The translations under genes and the position numbers were made by a program. Of a stretch of DNA of 64,000 bases, positions 22,450 to 34,449 are shown piece by piece. Source of the DNA: Synanceia verrucosa. Its lineage: Eukaryota; Chordata; Actinopteri; Perciformes; Synanceiidae. Positions within the stretch are counted from its first letter, which is position 1; each line of letters opens with the position of its first letter. The notes below the pieces were generated by a model. It did no database searches, had not been told where the DNA came from, and worked only from the letters and a program-made list of their open reading frames with translations. Where the stretch lies: contig CM056561.1 in NCBI GenBank assembly GCA_029721515.1, forward strand, positions 7,712,001 to 7,776,000, read 5' to 3'.

Positions 22450-25400
22450 TGGAGTATCAGGATCTTACATCACGTTGTGCTGAAGGCTACACAGAATACT
22501 CACTGATGGTCATGATGCTGCTGAGATCTCTTGTCTCACCACCATACACGCAAGGACACATTAATCTTCGATGCAACGTCACGAGGACACAGGTTTTTGG
22601 GTTCAAGTCTATCCAAAAAATATTCCAGAATTATCTTGATGATTAGACTCCAACCTTGGTTTTAACTAAGAATGAAATTAAATAAAGACATTTGTAATTG
22701 CAGCTGATCATATTGTTTAAGATAAAACCTACACTCCTGTGTTCTAAGTGCAGCAGACTGATTCATCCATATATCATCCAACATCCTCACATGCTCCAGA
22801 TGCCTATCCACTCCACTGACCAGTGAGCATGGTCACTGTGGTGGTACTAATTGTTTCAGGACGTAATTATATAGACAACAGCTGCCTCTACATGACACTA
22901 TGGAAGATGGGTGATGTGACTGGAGGCCATACAGCTGTGTTTGTAATACCCACTGATTCAGAAAATGTGCCATAAAAACAAACATTTATCCATCTGGTTG
23001 GGTTTTGGCTAGTTAATGGATTAAATAAAATTTACACCATACTATGTGAATTTAAATGCAAATGATTGTTTTGTTCAAGAGCTTTAATAGGTGATGTTTT
23101 TTTTATTTTTTTATTACATGCAAAATAAAACACTTGAGCTTAAAACACAACTTTTAGCAGTACAGACAGACAGGCTGAGTTGTCATCATGATGAAAATCC
23201 ACACACGTGTTGCTTGGACAGACACTTCATTGACTCAGTGAGGAACACGTGAGTCAGAAGGTCAAATTCTCTCTTTAACGGCTCTGACAGGTGGTGAGAT
23301 GAAATGTCTGACGTGTAACTTGTATAAGCACCGACCGTGTGACACTTTTTTTATACACATATGTACCCACTACAAGATAATTTCTGCTAAAATAAATATT
23401 GGCTGGTGAATATCATTTAGTATTCATGTAAATCCTACAAACAATGTTTATTTGTATCATGAAAAAAGAATATTTTCTCTTCAGCGGCTGAAAACAACTC
23501 CAATTTAATGCTCATATACCAAACCTATAATTTTTCTTCCAATTACACAAGCAATTAAAATGTTGGTGTTTGTGCACACATTCAGCATGAATATTTCAGC
23601 AAAGCAAAGTTTGAGATCATAGCTGCAAAACAGGCATGGGGAACTACTGCAGATATCAGTGGCCTCTGGAGGCCTGATAGAGGAGAGTATGACACCAACA
23701 GCAAAGCTCCAAGCGAGAATCTAAATAGTGCATTTCACAAAGGTTAACACTGTTATGTTTTAGTTATGACTTCCCATTTCCATATTTGTCCTGTTCCTGT
23801 ATGTAGTAGCATGGGGATTGCAGCAGTGCAGGGGTTGGGAGATCTGACAGAGGTGGGGAAGTCATTAATTGCAATTTTACATTATTGATGAGTGTTCTTT
23901 TATCCTCCTTGGTAATCAAAGCGACCCTGTTCTTTAGACTAACAGATAGCACAGAGAAGGGGTACCAGGGGCTGTTTATCCACAACATGCCATAGCAGGG
24001 GAAGCTTCTCATGAGTTGTATGTGCTGCAGGGTTAGATAAATGTCCTGCAATACATCACAGGTAGTCACATGCCCTGCGCACTGCTGAACAATATAACCC
24101 TCTGCTGTATTACATCTGGGATGCCACTCATTTCTGGCACACCTCACAATGAAAACTCTAATGTTATATGGGCTCCCCCTGGAGCTGCTGAAAGGTCAGC
24201 AAGACGTTCATGGTTGGCTCACACACGGCAGGGAGCCCATGGCGGCTATGTGGTCCAGTTTTGAGAGGAGAAAAGTTTCACGGCTCAGCTTCATGCAAAG
24301 GTCATGATCACTTTTTGCCATAGTTTTGTATGTAGTCATCATACTTCTGTCCAGATGTGTCTCAAACATTTCGCTGCATTTGTGCGAAGGACAGGCTGTG
24401 ACAAAAATGTCCTCTAGTTTGACACCTGTCATATGAATAATTTTTCAGATTGATCCTGCTTTTCCTGTGCCTGCTTATTGAAATAATAAACTGCATAGAC
24501 TGAGATAACCTTGCTGTGGAACACATATGAAGAGAGAGAAATTGAGAGGGAAAATGGACTCAAAAAATATATTTTCTGTGTGTGCCTTTGTTGACCCATC
24601 ATCTTCATCTCACATCATTTATGCAACAATCTAACATGACTTTATGACTATAGAGGGCCAAAAAGTGGATTGTGCAGGATGGAGACACAATCTGGCAGTA
24701 CAGTTGTCTGGAGTACGGGTGCACTGTCAGTCCTCTCCTGTCTCTCTAATGGAGCTGCCATTCATCCATTTGTGCTGGCTTTCATGGCTTTCAAGTGGCC
24801 AGAGAGAGAAAAGGGGTGTGTGCAAGGGTGAGAAGAGAGAGCTGTGATGTGTGAGAAATTGCATGGTGTAGATTTAGCTATATTTGTATACAGACTGGGG
24901 TTGGACGCACAGCTTGCAATGACTGGCGAATACGTCCAAAGGGGATTCTGCATGTGTGAACACAGTAACAGGGAAACAGTCCTTCACACACTCCGCAGCC
25001 ATCCCTGCTGTTTGCTTTTGCTTGTGGCGACATGAAGACTAAAATAAGCAGATCTAGATGATTCCAGGCCTCTAGATGGTAGCTCATAAGACACACTTGT
25101 CAATAATTGAATTAATGGGCTCTAATCTAATAGAAGAATTTAACTTAGAGTCCACTTTATTCTTCTCCTTGGGGCATGCAAAATGACTTTGATGGATGCA
25201 GTTTTTATATTCCACCCACTCCTCCCTCTCTGACTTGTAAGGTCCTGAAGTGTCACTTCCATCTAAATGTTAATTTGAAGACTGTTTCTTTAAGACTGGC
25301 ACGGATGCTGATATGCTTGGAAAGTCTATTTGCATTAGACCATGTTGGGCAAGTGAAACTGTGAGCTGTTGCTAAACTGAAACACATTCGCTTTTTTTCT

Positions 25401-27690
25401 CACAGTACTTTTCAAAGAGCTCCTAAAAGTGTTTTCTGTTCTCTCCCTGTCAAAAGCTTTTTGTCCCCTTTAATCTTCTCTGTGTGACTGTAGTTGCCAG
25501 CCTATGGGAGAAAATAAGACTCTTGAATCGCTCTTCTGGTCTGACTTGTAAACATATTGTCTATTTTCTACTCATCGTGCAGTGAGAATACTCTAAAAAA
25601 TAGATACATTAGCATCCTATTCGTCACAGAGGTAATCTTAGTCTCTTACACTGTGATCAGCCTACATCTTGATATTTGCACTGTAGTTGATAGAATGGGT
25701 GCCATCAGCTGAGCTGAATTGTGTCATCAACACTAGAAATGTGTTTTCTATCCCGAAGAGGTGCCACTGTAATTTTCTTGAAGAATTTCGGTTTTGAGAC
25801 ACAAATATCTTTCCTTTCCTTTTGATTTCCCTTACAGTACTACTTTATGTCATCTTCCATTGGTCAATACTCTGCAACCCTTTTTCCAAACTTTTTGGTT
25901 GCTTCTCTTACCAATAACAAAGTTGTTTTTATTTATTTTAGCCTAATGTTTCCTGCAGAAGCTCACTGAATTTGTAATATTTGCAGCCATGTAGATGTAT
26001 CATTTTAATAATGTAGTGGCAGTGGGGTGAAGGAAAGAAGAAGTAGTCAGTTTACTGGAGCTGCATGACAGGTTGACCGATGTCTGATGGAAAAATCCAT
26101 AAACATATCCCAGGGAGGTTATAGAGGTGTTCAGTACATGCATAAACAAATCTTTTGCAACCAATCAACAAACTGATCTGATCCTAGTTATTATCACTGG
26201 AAAAAAAACACACAGTAAAAGAATGCAAAGAGTTTAAATTATTTAAATCTAGCATAGCTTTTAGTTTCTCATGATTAACAACCCTACCTTTAATTTACTA
26301 CTAAAATGAAGCTTATGTGTAAGTTCTTTCAAGAAGACTCCCCCATATAGATTCATTCATTCATTCATTCATTCACTCACTCACTCTCTCTTGCTCCTAC
26401 TTGATCAGCTGACTGTGGGTGTCACTCTAAGTTAACCAACCATGTTCTGCATGGCCTCCTTGAGCCAATCATATCGTTGCTGTCATATTTTAAATCTGTT
26501 CACAACAGTTTAATCTCCCTTTGATCTCCCTGGTTCAGACAGCGCTTTGGCTTCTCCAGGCCCTTCATCGGCGGCATGCACCTTTGGTGCAGAGGCTTTT
26601 GAACACATTTCAAGGCTACAACAGACCATAGATGCTAAAACCTTCAAACCATCCAGCATGATTCTGTCCCTAATCGCAGCAGGCCTCCTCACCACATGGT
26701 GCCACATTCATCCACCTCCAACTGCTCAGCACTCAAGGTAAATGACCTCATGATTCTCATCATTCCATGCTCCATCGGAAAATCTTTGCCATACGTGTAT
26801 ATAACCTTCTGTGTCCAACCTGACATGATCAAGCATTTTCAGTATTGAAATTAAGGCAAACAAATACAGATCATCACGGCAAGAACGTCATCTGTTTCAT
26901 TCAGTGTACATATCTGAGCGATTCACTCGGCTTCAGTGTTTCTTACCATCTCAATCACAGATCTCACTTGTTGCCATGCGCTCTTCGCACGCTCAACAAA
27001 GAATTATTGCTCTAAGTAGCAGACATGATTCCTCTAAAGCCTTGTTCACAGTACACAACTGTTGGGGTTGTTGACACTCCGTGCTGTTCACACTACACCA
27101 CTCTCTCCTCCCTGGTCTGAGTCTTGAGGTGTTCACTACATATTCTAGTGCAAATGATTTAGTGTTTAAAGTTTACAGGAGCTTTTCTTTTTACACATTT
27201 ATTGAAGAACATCATTTTATTAAAATTGTGGGATAATAAAGAAAATGTCCCTTTCATTTTTCTGTATTTCACTGTGAATATGAGTGACAATATTAATGAA
27301 TATATGGACATATTGCCTTCTAGACCAAAGCCTCTTCTGCTATCTTTGAAGATGGATTTCAGTGATCACTGATCATTTGATCTAGAAAAAGATAAGCGGC
27401 TCTTTGTTTTCAGTCTGTACAAATTGTTTTCCACAAGTAGGCCTACTACAATTGCTGCACTTAAACTAATTCACTGTAAATTATGTGCTGTACGCATTAA
27501 TTGATTTGAATTATTTATTAATAATATATTAGGCGGTTTGCTTGTTCAGTATTTAACATACTTGTTTCAAGCTTCAAGCAGTAGACCTCGATAAATATAG
27601 TTAGACAGTCAAATCAGACGTCATGTCATGGGTAACTAGAAAAGCAGTCAGAGAGCGCAGACCCCTGCCAAGGTGGTCCTGCCAAAAGGT
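22450..27690. other. gene-poor intergenic DNA
   Basis: About 5 kb with only short ORFs and no recognisable exon. A 64-codon plus-strand ORF at 26547-26738 and its minus-strand shadow have no family features that I know. Confidence 0.5.
26351..26386. repeat. (ATTC)n/(ACTC)n simple repeat
   Basis: About six ATTC units pass into ACTC units and then TCTC. Typical vertebrate microsatellite. Confidence 0.85.
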
Positions 27691-27710
27691 GCCAATTTAA
27701 AGTTTACCCC

Positions 27711-28050
27711 CGTCGCCAAGGAGGTTATGTTTTCACCAGGGCTTGCTTGTTTGTTTGTTGGTTTGTTATTTGTTTGTCAGTTTGCAAAGTAACTCAAAAA
27801 GTTATGGACGTTTTTTGATGAAATTTTCTGGTTGGCCGGAGGTGGCCGAACTTAAAGCTGATTAATTTTTGGTGATCGGATCTGATTCAGTGGCACCACC
27901 AAAAATTAATCAGTTTTATGTTACGCCACTTCTGACCAACACTGAAAATTTTGTCAAAATCTGTCCACAACTTGTTTGAGTTATTTTGCAAACCAACAAA
28001 CCAACATACAAATAAACAAACCCCGGTGAAAACATAACCTCCTTGGCGGA
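27711..28050. mobile_element. fold-back non-autonomous DNA transposon (MITE-like)
   Basis: The left arm CGCCAAGGAGGTTATGTTTT (from 27714) is repeated in inverted form as AAAACATAACCTCCTTGGCG ending at 28048. Similarity continues inward through the GTTTGTTTGTTGGTTTG run, the TAACTCAAAAAGTTATGGAC region and GATTAATTTTTGGTG, to a short centre near 27880-27895. The whole unit is therefore an imperfect hairpin of about 340 bases with no coding capacity. Its superfamily is not assigned. Confidence 0.8.
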
Positions 28051-28387
28051 GGTAATAATAGTGCTTATTATGTTCTCTCAGATCTGGAAACCTGGTATTA
28101 TAGAGGATTTCTGGTGTTTATTTATTACAGACTTTGGTCAGTTTTCTGATACTGATCCTTGGGTCCAAGCGACCAACATCATGTCTGATCACAACATCTA
28201 TTATTTGACTGCATTCAGTGTTGTCAAATGCTTTTGTTTTGTTACAATAATGTGTTCAACAATCTTGATTATAAGGGTGCAAATCAGAATGGTTTCTAGT
28301 CACAGAGACAACTTCATCTTTTTTTATTTCTGTATTCATTTTCTAGCTTGGGTCGTGCGGTTTATCCCTTCATGCAAAGGTTTAGTA

Positions 28388-28684
28388 ATCTCTTGTGTTT
28401 AGGTCCACCTTGGTAGATACTGACCACTGCAGACCAGTGGTCCAGTCTTCAAGAGCTGCAGGTCTGGAGGTGCTCTGACTCAGTCCTCTAGTCGTCACAG
28501 TTTGCTTCTTGTCAGACTTACTCAGATCCTGATGTTTGCCCATTTTTATGCTTCTAACACATCACCTCTGATGACAAATGTTCATTTGTTGCATTGTATA
28601 TTCCAAGTGCCATGATGAAGAGATAATCAGTGTTATTCTTTTCACCTGTCAGTGGTCATAATGTTATGTTTGATCGGTGCACAT
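28388..28684 (+). repeat. widespread fish interspersed repeat, 3' part
   Basis: The segment includes TACTGACCACTGCAGACCAG, GGTGCTCTGACTCAGTCCTC, CCATGATGAAGAGATAATCA and CACCTGTCAGTGGTCATAAT, ending GATCGGTGCA. I recognise this as a common dispersed repeat of fish genomes but cannot name its superfamily. The 119-residue plus ORF at 28043-28399 overlaps the edge of the preceding hairpin element and is not a gene. Confidence 0.65.
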
Positions 28685-28689
28685 TCTCT

Positions 28690-31600
28690 AACCCCCTCTT
28701 CCCATGGCACACTGGGGTCTAATCACCAAATATGCCTTTCATATCGTGCACTATGTAATAAACTGAAGACGTGTCATGATCTATGGCGACCATTGCCTTA
28801 TTATGAACTGTGATGTATTTGCTTATTAATGTACCTCCTGAGGAATATTTGAGCAATGATGGAATTGCTTAGCTTGGGGGGAAAACTGAATCATTTACAT
28901 AATCAGTTGACATCAGGTCTTTGAGCTGCACTGAACAGCACAATTTGAAGCCAAACTGATTTGTAATTTCCACCTTTGTTTTGTTGATCTGTTTCAGTTG
29001 TCAGTCATGCCACTGAGCTGCCAACCAGTCAGAACCTTTGTTATTATTTTCGCTGAAAATGAATGCTTCTTGAGGAGTAATAATTGTCTTAAAAGCAGGC
29101 CAGACTCCTAATTCATATTACTGTGTTAAAGCTGCTTTTGGAGCTCAGCAAGGATGATGGAGATCATACAGTTCATAGCTCATTACTGTGGTGATGTGAA
29201 ATGGCAATATTGCAAGTGAACTTCCATCACACCTGGATATTGCACTGTCTGACTGTGTCTGGTCTTGACCTCTCTCTGCTGCTTATTTCATTCTCTTCTG
29301 CTCGCTCATAAAATTCTGTCAAGGGAAATTATGGAATCATGAGATCAAAGAATGCAACATAGGGACTGTGACAGAAATTGGAAAGCATGAAACACTGTAG
29401 CCCCTGTCTGAATTTGAATATTTGTTATTGGCAATTTGGTGATTCCTGCTGTGTGAGTGTTGTTCTGTTTGCGTGCACAGTATACCTTCATAGATACAGT
29501 AATGACAGCATGGAAATTTAAAGAGGGGGCCCAGACACATGCATAAACATACAAAAAAATGTATTCAGCTGTGGTGTGATAGATAGACCCATGAGACAAC
29601 ATGGAAAATTTCCAATGACAGTGCTGTGAAATACACTGAGGTCTTTTCTGTTTCAATAACGTTGGCTGTTTCCTGAGGGGGTTAGATTAGTGCTTTGTTC
29701 TGTATTATTTGCTAATATGGTCAGATGGTTCAATGATAATGAGCTTGAGTGTATGCTTCACCACTGACTGATGCCTCAGTATGGTCATGACTGCTGCATT
29801 GGGCTTAGAAACAGAAAATACATTATAGATTGCTGCAATGATAAAACGGACCAAAGGTGAGTCCTATATAAAGGTAATTTCAGAAGCAATAAAATAAAGC
29901 CTATGGATGACCTGTGGCATTTTTCTGCTCCACTTTGTCAGTTTCCACAGGAGATCAAGTCAATGAAACACATTATTCAAGGCACACTCAGGTAATTTAC
30001 CTTCAAGAAACATCTGTTATTGCTTTCATGATATGTGTGGTCAGCTATTGATCAACTGTGACACATCACATCATGACACCTCTTGAAGGCAAAGCCAGGG
30101 TAAACTGACCCACCAGTTGCTGTTGTTGCTGTTGTTGTTACCAAGCTGAAACCTTCAGTGTTAAGAAATGAAGTCAGTGCGTAAGCACCAGCATTGTATA
30201 TACTTTGAATAGCCACTTGAGGGTGACTCCAAAAGTGAGTCAGTCCCCATAGACTCCCATGTTGAAATGACCAATCTCACAGCAGAAATAAACATGTTTA
30301 CAACCTGCTATAAAAAATGGTTTTGCTACAGTCAATTTCATGAAATGAACTAGTGACTAGCTGGTGAACATAGTGGAGCATTTAACCGTCATATTTCCCA
30401 CAGGAGTTGGTGGAGAGACACATAAAATAATTGCTATTGTTGCTCTGTGTTTGCAGAATGTGTTAATTGTTTCTTAACATGTTGGCCATAACAAATTAAC
30501 AGGCTGATAATCTGTCAATGATGTGTCTACAGCGATTTTGCTTCTCCCTAATGGTCAGTTATGAACCTGTCATATTCATATTCATTACACTTCCTGGATT
30601 TCGTCAATTTACTGCCACCAATGCACCCGCAACACACCTCTTTGGCTGCAACCAATTCTGACATTATTAGGTGTGACATTAAGCGTGATATGATCTCAAT
30701 TCAGTATTTAATTTCAGGATGCTGATGGTTAATTGAGTTTTTCCCCTAATTATTTCAATGCAGGTGGAATTTCCAAGGGAGCCAGGTTTTTGGTAGCCAT
30801 TGTAGGATCTTGCAGCTCAAGACGCCTCCAGGCTCCTTTCGACAAACATTATGTGCTTATATCTGTGTAATGGTGCATACTTCCAGCACAGCATTTACAT
30901 TATTTTTCTGTTCGGTGATTATATTTGAGGAGCTTTTATTATTTTGTCTTTCATTTTCACCAACTCCAACCCCTCAACACAGACACACACTCCCAGAGAA
31001 CCACACTCTGCACATACAGATGACTGATGGCCCTGGGGTCTTCTCTGTAAATGACAAGTGCCATCCATAAGAGGCAGGCAGGGGCTGGTAAAGTGATTAT
31101 GCTCATAACACACGGTGTCTTGGTAAACACAGCTGGCACCCATCTGTCTGTCACACTAGACATGAAGGCAAATTGCTCAGTCCATGCAAAATTACATTTG
31201 TGTTTTAGGTGTATCTTAACAGAGGGTTGTCGTCGCTATGGCAAATGCATGGAGTGTACCTATATTCTACCCCACTTACCATATATACTATCTGAGCCAG
31301 AGGATGTCAGAAATGACCAAGTAAGATAAAACCTGATAAGATACCAGGAGGAGGACACTTAAAGTCCATTGTGAGCATAAGGAGCACATTATAAACCCAT
31401 TATACAGCGCTATCTGATAATTAGCTGCACAGTAATTCATTATAAATCCGACACAACTCTATAATGAGATTCTTATCTGACAGTGTCATATCCTGATTAT
31501 AGTGAATGTACTTTGGTTTGCTTATAATAATGTGGTATCTCCAGTACAGAGTCAAAATTAAATTGACTCCATTTTAAAATTTCAGGATGACTGGCAAAAT

Positions 31601-31770
31601 ATATATTTGACTTTTTAAGAATTTAATAACTCTATAAGCTGCACGGCTGCTGTGAAGTTAGTGTGTAGTGCATAATTGTACTCAGCTGCCTTTTTTCTTG
31701 GCGGACATTTTGACATGTCATTGCAGGAAAATTACAGGAGCATTAATTTTGAGGCTTTGGTATTGTGTAT
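28690..31770. other. non-coding intergenic DNA, possible conserved element
   Basis: No exon supported. The part at about 28850-29260 is balanced in composition, lacks repeats and reads like vertebrate conserved non-coding sequence, but this is an impression only. A short (GTT)n-like tract lies at about 30117-30140. Confidence 0.35.
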
Positions 31771-31782
31771 GCTGTCCTATAG

Positions 31783-31995
31783 CAGTGTTTCCCAACCCTG
31801 GTCCTCAGGGCACACTATCCTGCATGTTTTAGATGTAACCCTGCTCCAGCACACCTGATTCAAATGATCAACGAGTCATCAAGCTCTGCTGAAGCCTGAT
31901 AACGACCCACTGATTTGAATCAGGTGTGTTGGAGCAGGGTTACATCTAAAACATGCAGAATAGTGTGCCCTGAGGACCAGGGTTGGGAAACACTG
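31783..31995. mobile_element. hAT-type palindromic MITE
   Basis: The ends CAGTGTTTCCCAACCCTGGT at 31783 and the inverted copy ACCAGGGTTGGGAAACACTG ending at 31995 match base for base, and inverted similarity continues through CCTGCATGTTTTAGATGTAA and CAGCACACCTGATTCAAAT. The CAGTG...CACTG terminal form with imperfect 8-bp flanking duplications (TCCTATAG at 31775-31782, GCTTATAG at 31996-32003) fits hAT-superfamily MITEs. It is 213 bases long and non-coding. Confidence 0.85.
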
Positions 31996-32009
31996 GCTTA
32001 TAGGATACA

Positions 32010-33990
32010 TCATACAAGCATAATCACTTAAAAAAAAAAAATCATGGTTTGGCTTAAAACAAGTATGCTTGTAAGGTACCCTGACATGACTTCACAAAAT
32101 GTCATCAGTAGATACTAGGTAGTCTTAATGTGAAAGTGAAATATACTGCTTTGGACCTCAGGAAAGTGAGACTCAGGCGTCAGAGGACAGAACGAGAATT
32201 AGTGAGTGGCTGTCACAACAGGATACAATTGAATGACAACATTATTTGTTTCCTTCCGCCAGTAACTCATCATCTAATTAGAGGTGGCACCCTATCCAAC
32301 ATTTGGCCATCAAGCCACAGTGACACTGTTTCCCACTTGCCCCACCATGGTTTTCATCACCATCATTTCCTGAAATGCTCCCGGGTTTACATTGCATGTG
32401 GTAATTGTATGAGATTTAAATAGAACATTCTTGGGAGGACATCTGTGACTCACTGTGCCTTTTAAGTAACCGTATTAGTAAAGAGCTGATGTACAGTATG
32501 AACGGTAGATCAGCTGGGTAGCAGCATGAATGTCAGGAAGACTGGTGTGTAAAAGTGATACTTTTATGGTTAAATGCTGATTAGAGTGAATAGCATTTCA
32601 TAATATAGAAAAAAACATATATAGCTCAATAGTTTCATTGTGCCTCTGCAAGTTTTCACAGTTTTCCCTAGACTGATTGCCTTGCATTCTTTTAAAATGA
32701 ATGATGTCTGAATTTCACTTAGATTCTTCAGTTCCAGTGTTTACTGGGAAACTTGAATAGCACCTGTGCAAGTCAAAGTGTCTGTTGTGAATAAAGTTGT
32801 TGGCCAAACAGAGACTGTTTTATCTCCATCACTGTGAAACATCATGCAAGAATCTCAGAATTAACAAATCTTTCTTCATTAATTCAACTTATCTATACAT
32901 TTTCAAATAATTCAACATAAAAAAATGTAATTTCTTGTAGTTAATTTGGCTTGAAACGATGAGTTTAAAGGATGTACTGCAAAGTGTTCTCTAAATTTTA
33001 ATGAAATTGCATTTCAAAGATGATCCACATACAGTATGAGCAGACTTCCTAACATGCAGTGTTTGACAGTTAACACATACAGTCTATGGTTAACATTGGT
33101 CAGAGACTGCTGTTTTTTGTAGTTGTAATTTGTTCAGTCCCTATCTCTGTGCACTACACATGTTAATCTAAGAAATTATGATTGCACAAATTCAGATACA
33201 GCTTTAGCTGAATGTGTCTTCTAGAATAACCCTCTCCTCCCACAGTGTTAGAGGCTGTCCTGCCAACCTCGCCAGCTGCCTATGGCGTGTCATCAGCTGC
33301 ATAAACTCACCTGACCCTTAGACTGTCAAAGCTGGCCCATGTGATTGCTCTGTTTTTTCCTTTCAATAACTCACCTACTCACCAATTACACCTACACATT
33401 ACACCTTAACCACAAATCCATCTGCCCTCTCCATTGTTTGTTTTGTGTTAATCTTAGTTCAATAAATTATTTTTTCTCAATTGTTTGCACACTTAACACT
33501 GGTCTTTCAGACATGGTGAATACAAACTCGTGTGCCAACATCCTGGACTACTTCTGCTAAACTAGAAGCACATTTCCTGCTTTTCAGTAAGATTGCAGTA
33601 ACATACTGCCATTGTAAACACTTAGATTTCCTGCGATCCACGCTGACTCCACACATGGGCAAACACATGTTGCACAGTTGTTCAATCAATCAGAGATTTA
33701 GCAATACAAGTGTCACAATTTAGTTCCTCAAGGGGCCTAGTGGACATTTCTTGTCAACAAACAGAAGTTGTGTTATGTGAAACACTGGCCGTCCAGCCCA
33801 GTATTTTTAAATCCATGTATATGTCTCCATCTTCCATGTCTTTACATGTTGATCAGTAGAATACTGGGACACCACTGGAAGGACTATGACAGAAAAAAAG
33901 GGAACCCATTCAGAGAAAAACATCTCAATCGATAAAGAATGAGGTTTAATAGATATGATAAAACTATAAGATAACAGCTCCTGAGATACT
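32010..33990. other. intergenic DNA without supported genes
   Basis: Only short ORFs; no splice-supported exon and no named repeat apart from short A and T runs. Confidence 0.45.
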
Positions 33991-33991
33991 G

Positions 33992-34443
33992 TGTGAGTGC
34001 TAGCCGTTTTATAAAACAGAAAGTGCCTTGTTCCAGCGTTTTTGCCCATTTTGAATCATATTTCAAGACCCACAGAATATTTTGTACTATGACTCTGAAA
34101 ACACTAAATAGCTCAAATGAAAGAAGAGTCTCTCTATTTCATCATGAAAAAAAAGTTTAATTTTACCTTGTTCCATTCTTGTTTTATCAGAGGTAAAGTA
34201 GAGGCCATTCCCACCAAAATCATCACTTTTTGTCCAGAATCCATCCATTTTGCTCTCTAATACCGTCTCTTTATGCTCTTACTACATCTCCCAGAAGCCC
34301 CAATATTACTCAAAGGCTGTGTGAGGCCACGATTAGCGACCCACTGCCGAAAAACCACTTTGACATATTTTTACGTCTATGGCACTCAAGCCTTGGATTT
34401 TAAATGACGTCGAAATATGCGGCACTCAAAGAGGTAATAGTTC
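33992..34443 (-). mobile_element. dispersed DNA-transposon-like repeat, copy 1
   Basis: This stretch is the reverse complement of one at about 54400-54709, with many shared blocks such as GATGAAATAGA, TCTTCTTTCATTTGAGCTA and CAAAAACGCTGG on the minus strand. The plus-strand right edge GGCACTCAAAGAG at 34431-34443 and a decayed inverted version near 33992 suggest terminal inverted repeats. It is non-coding. Confidence 0.6.
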
Positions 34444-34449
34444 GTCACC

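Noticed and set aside
28043..28402. 119-residue plus ORF with hydrophobic segments
   Set aside because: It starts inside a fold-back element and runs toward a dispersed repeat; no splice sites or family motif.
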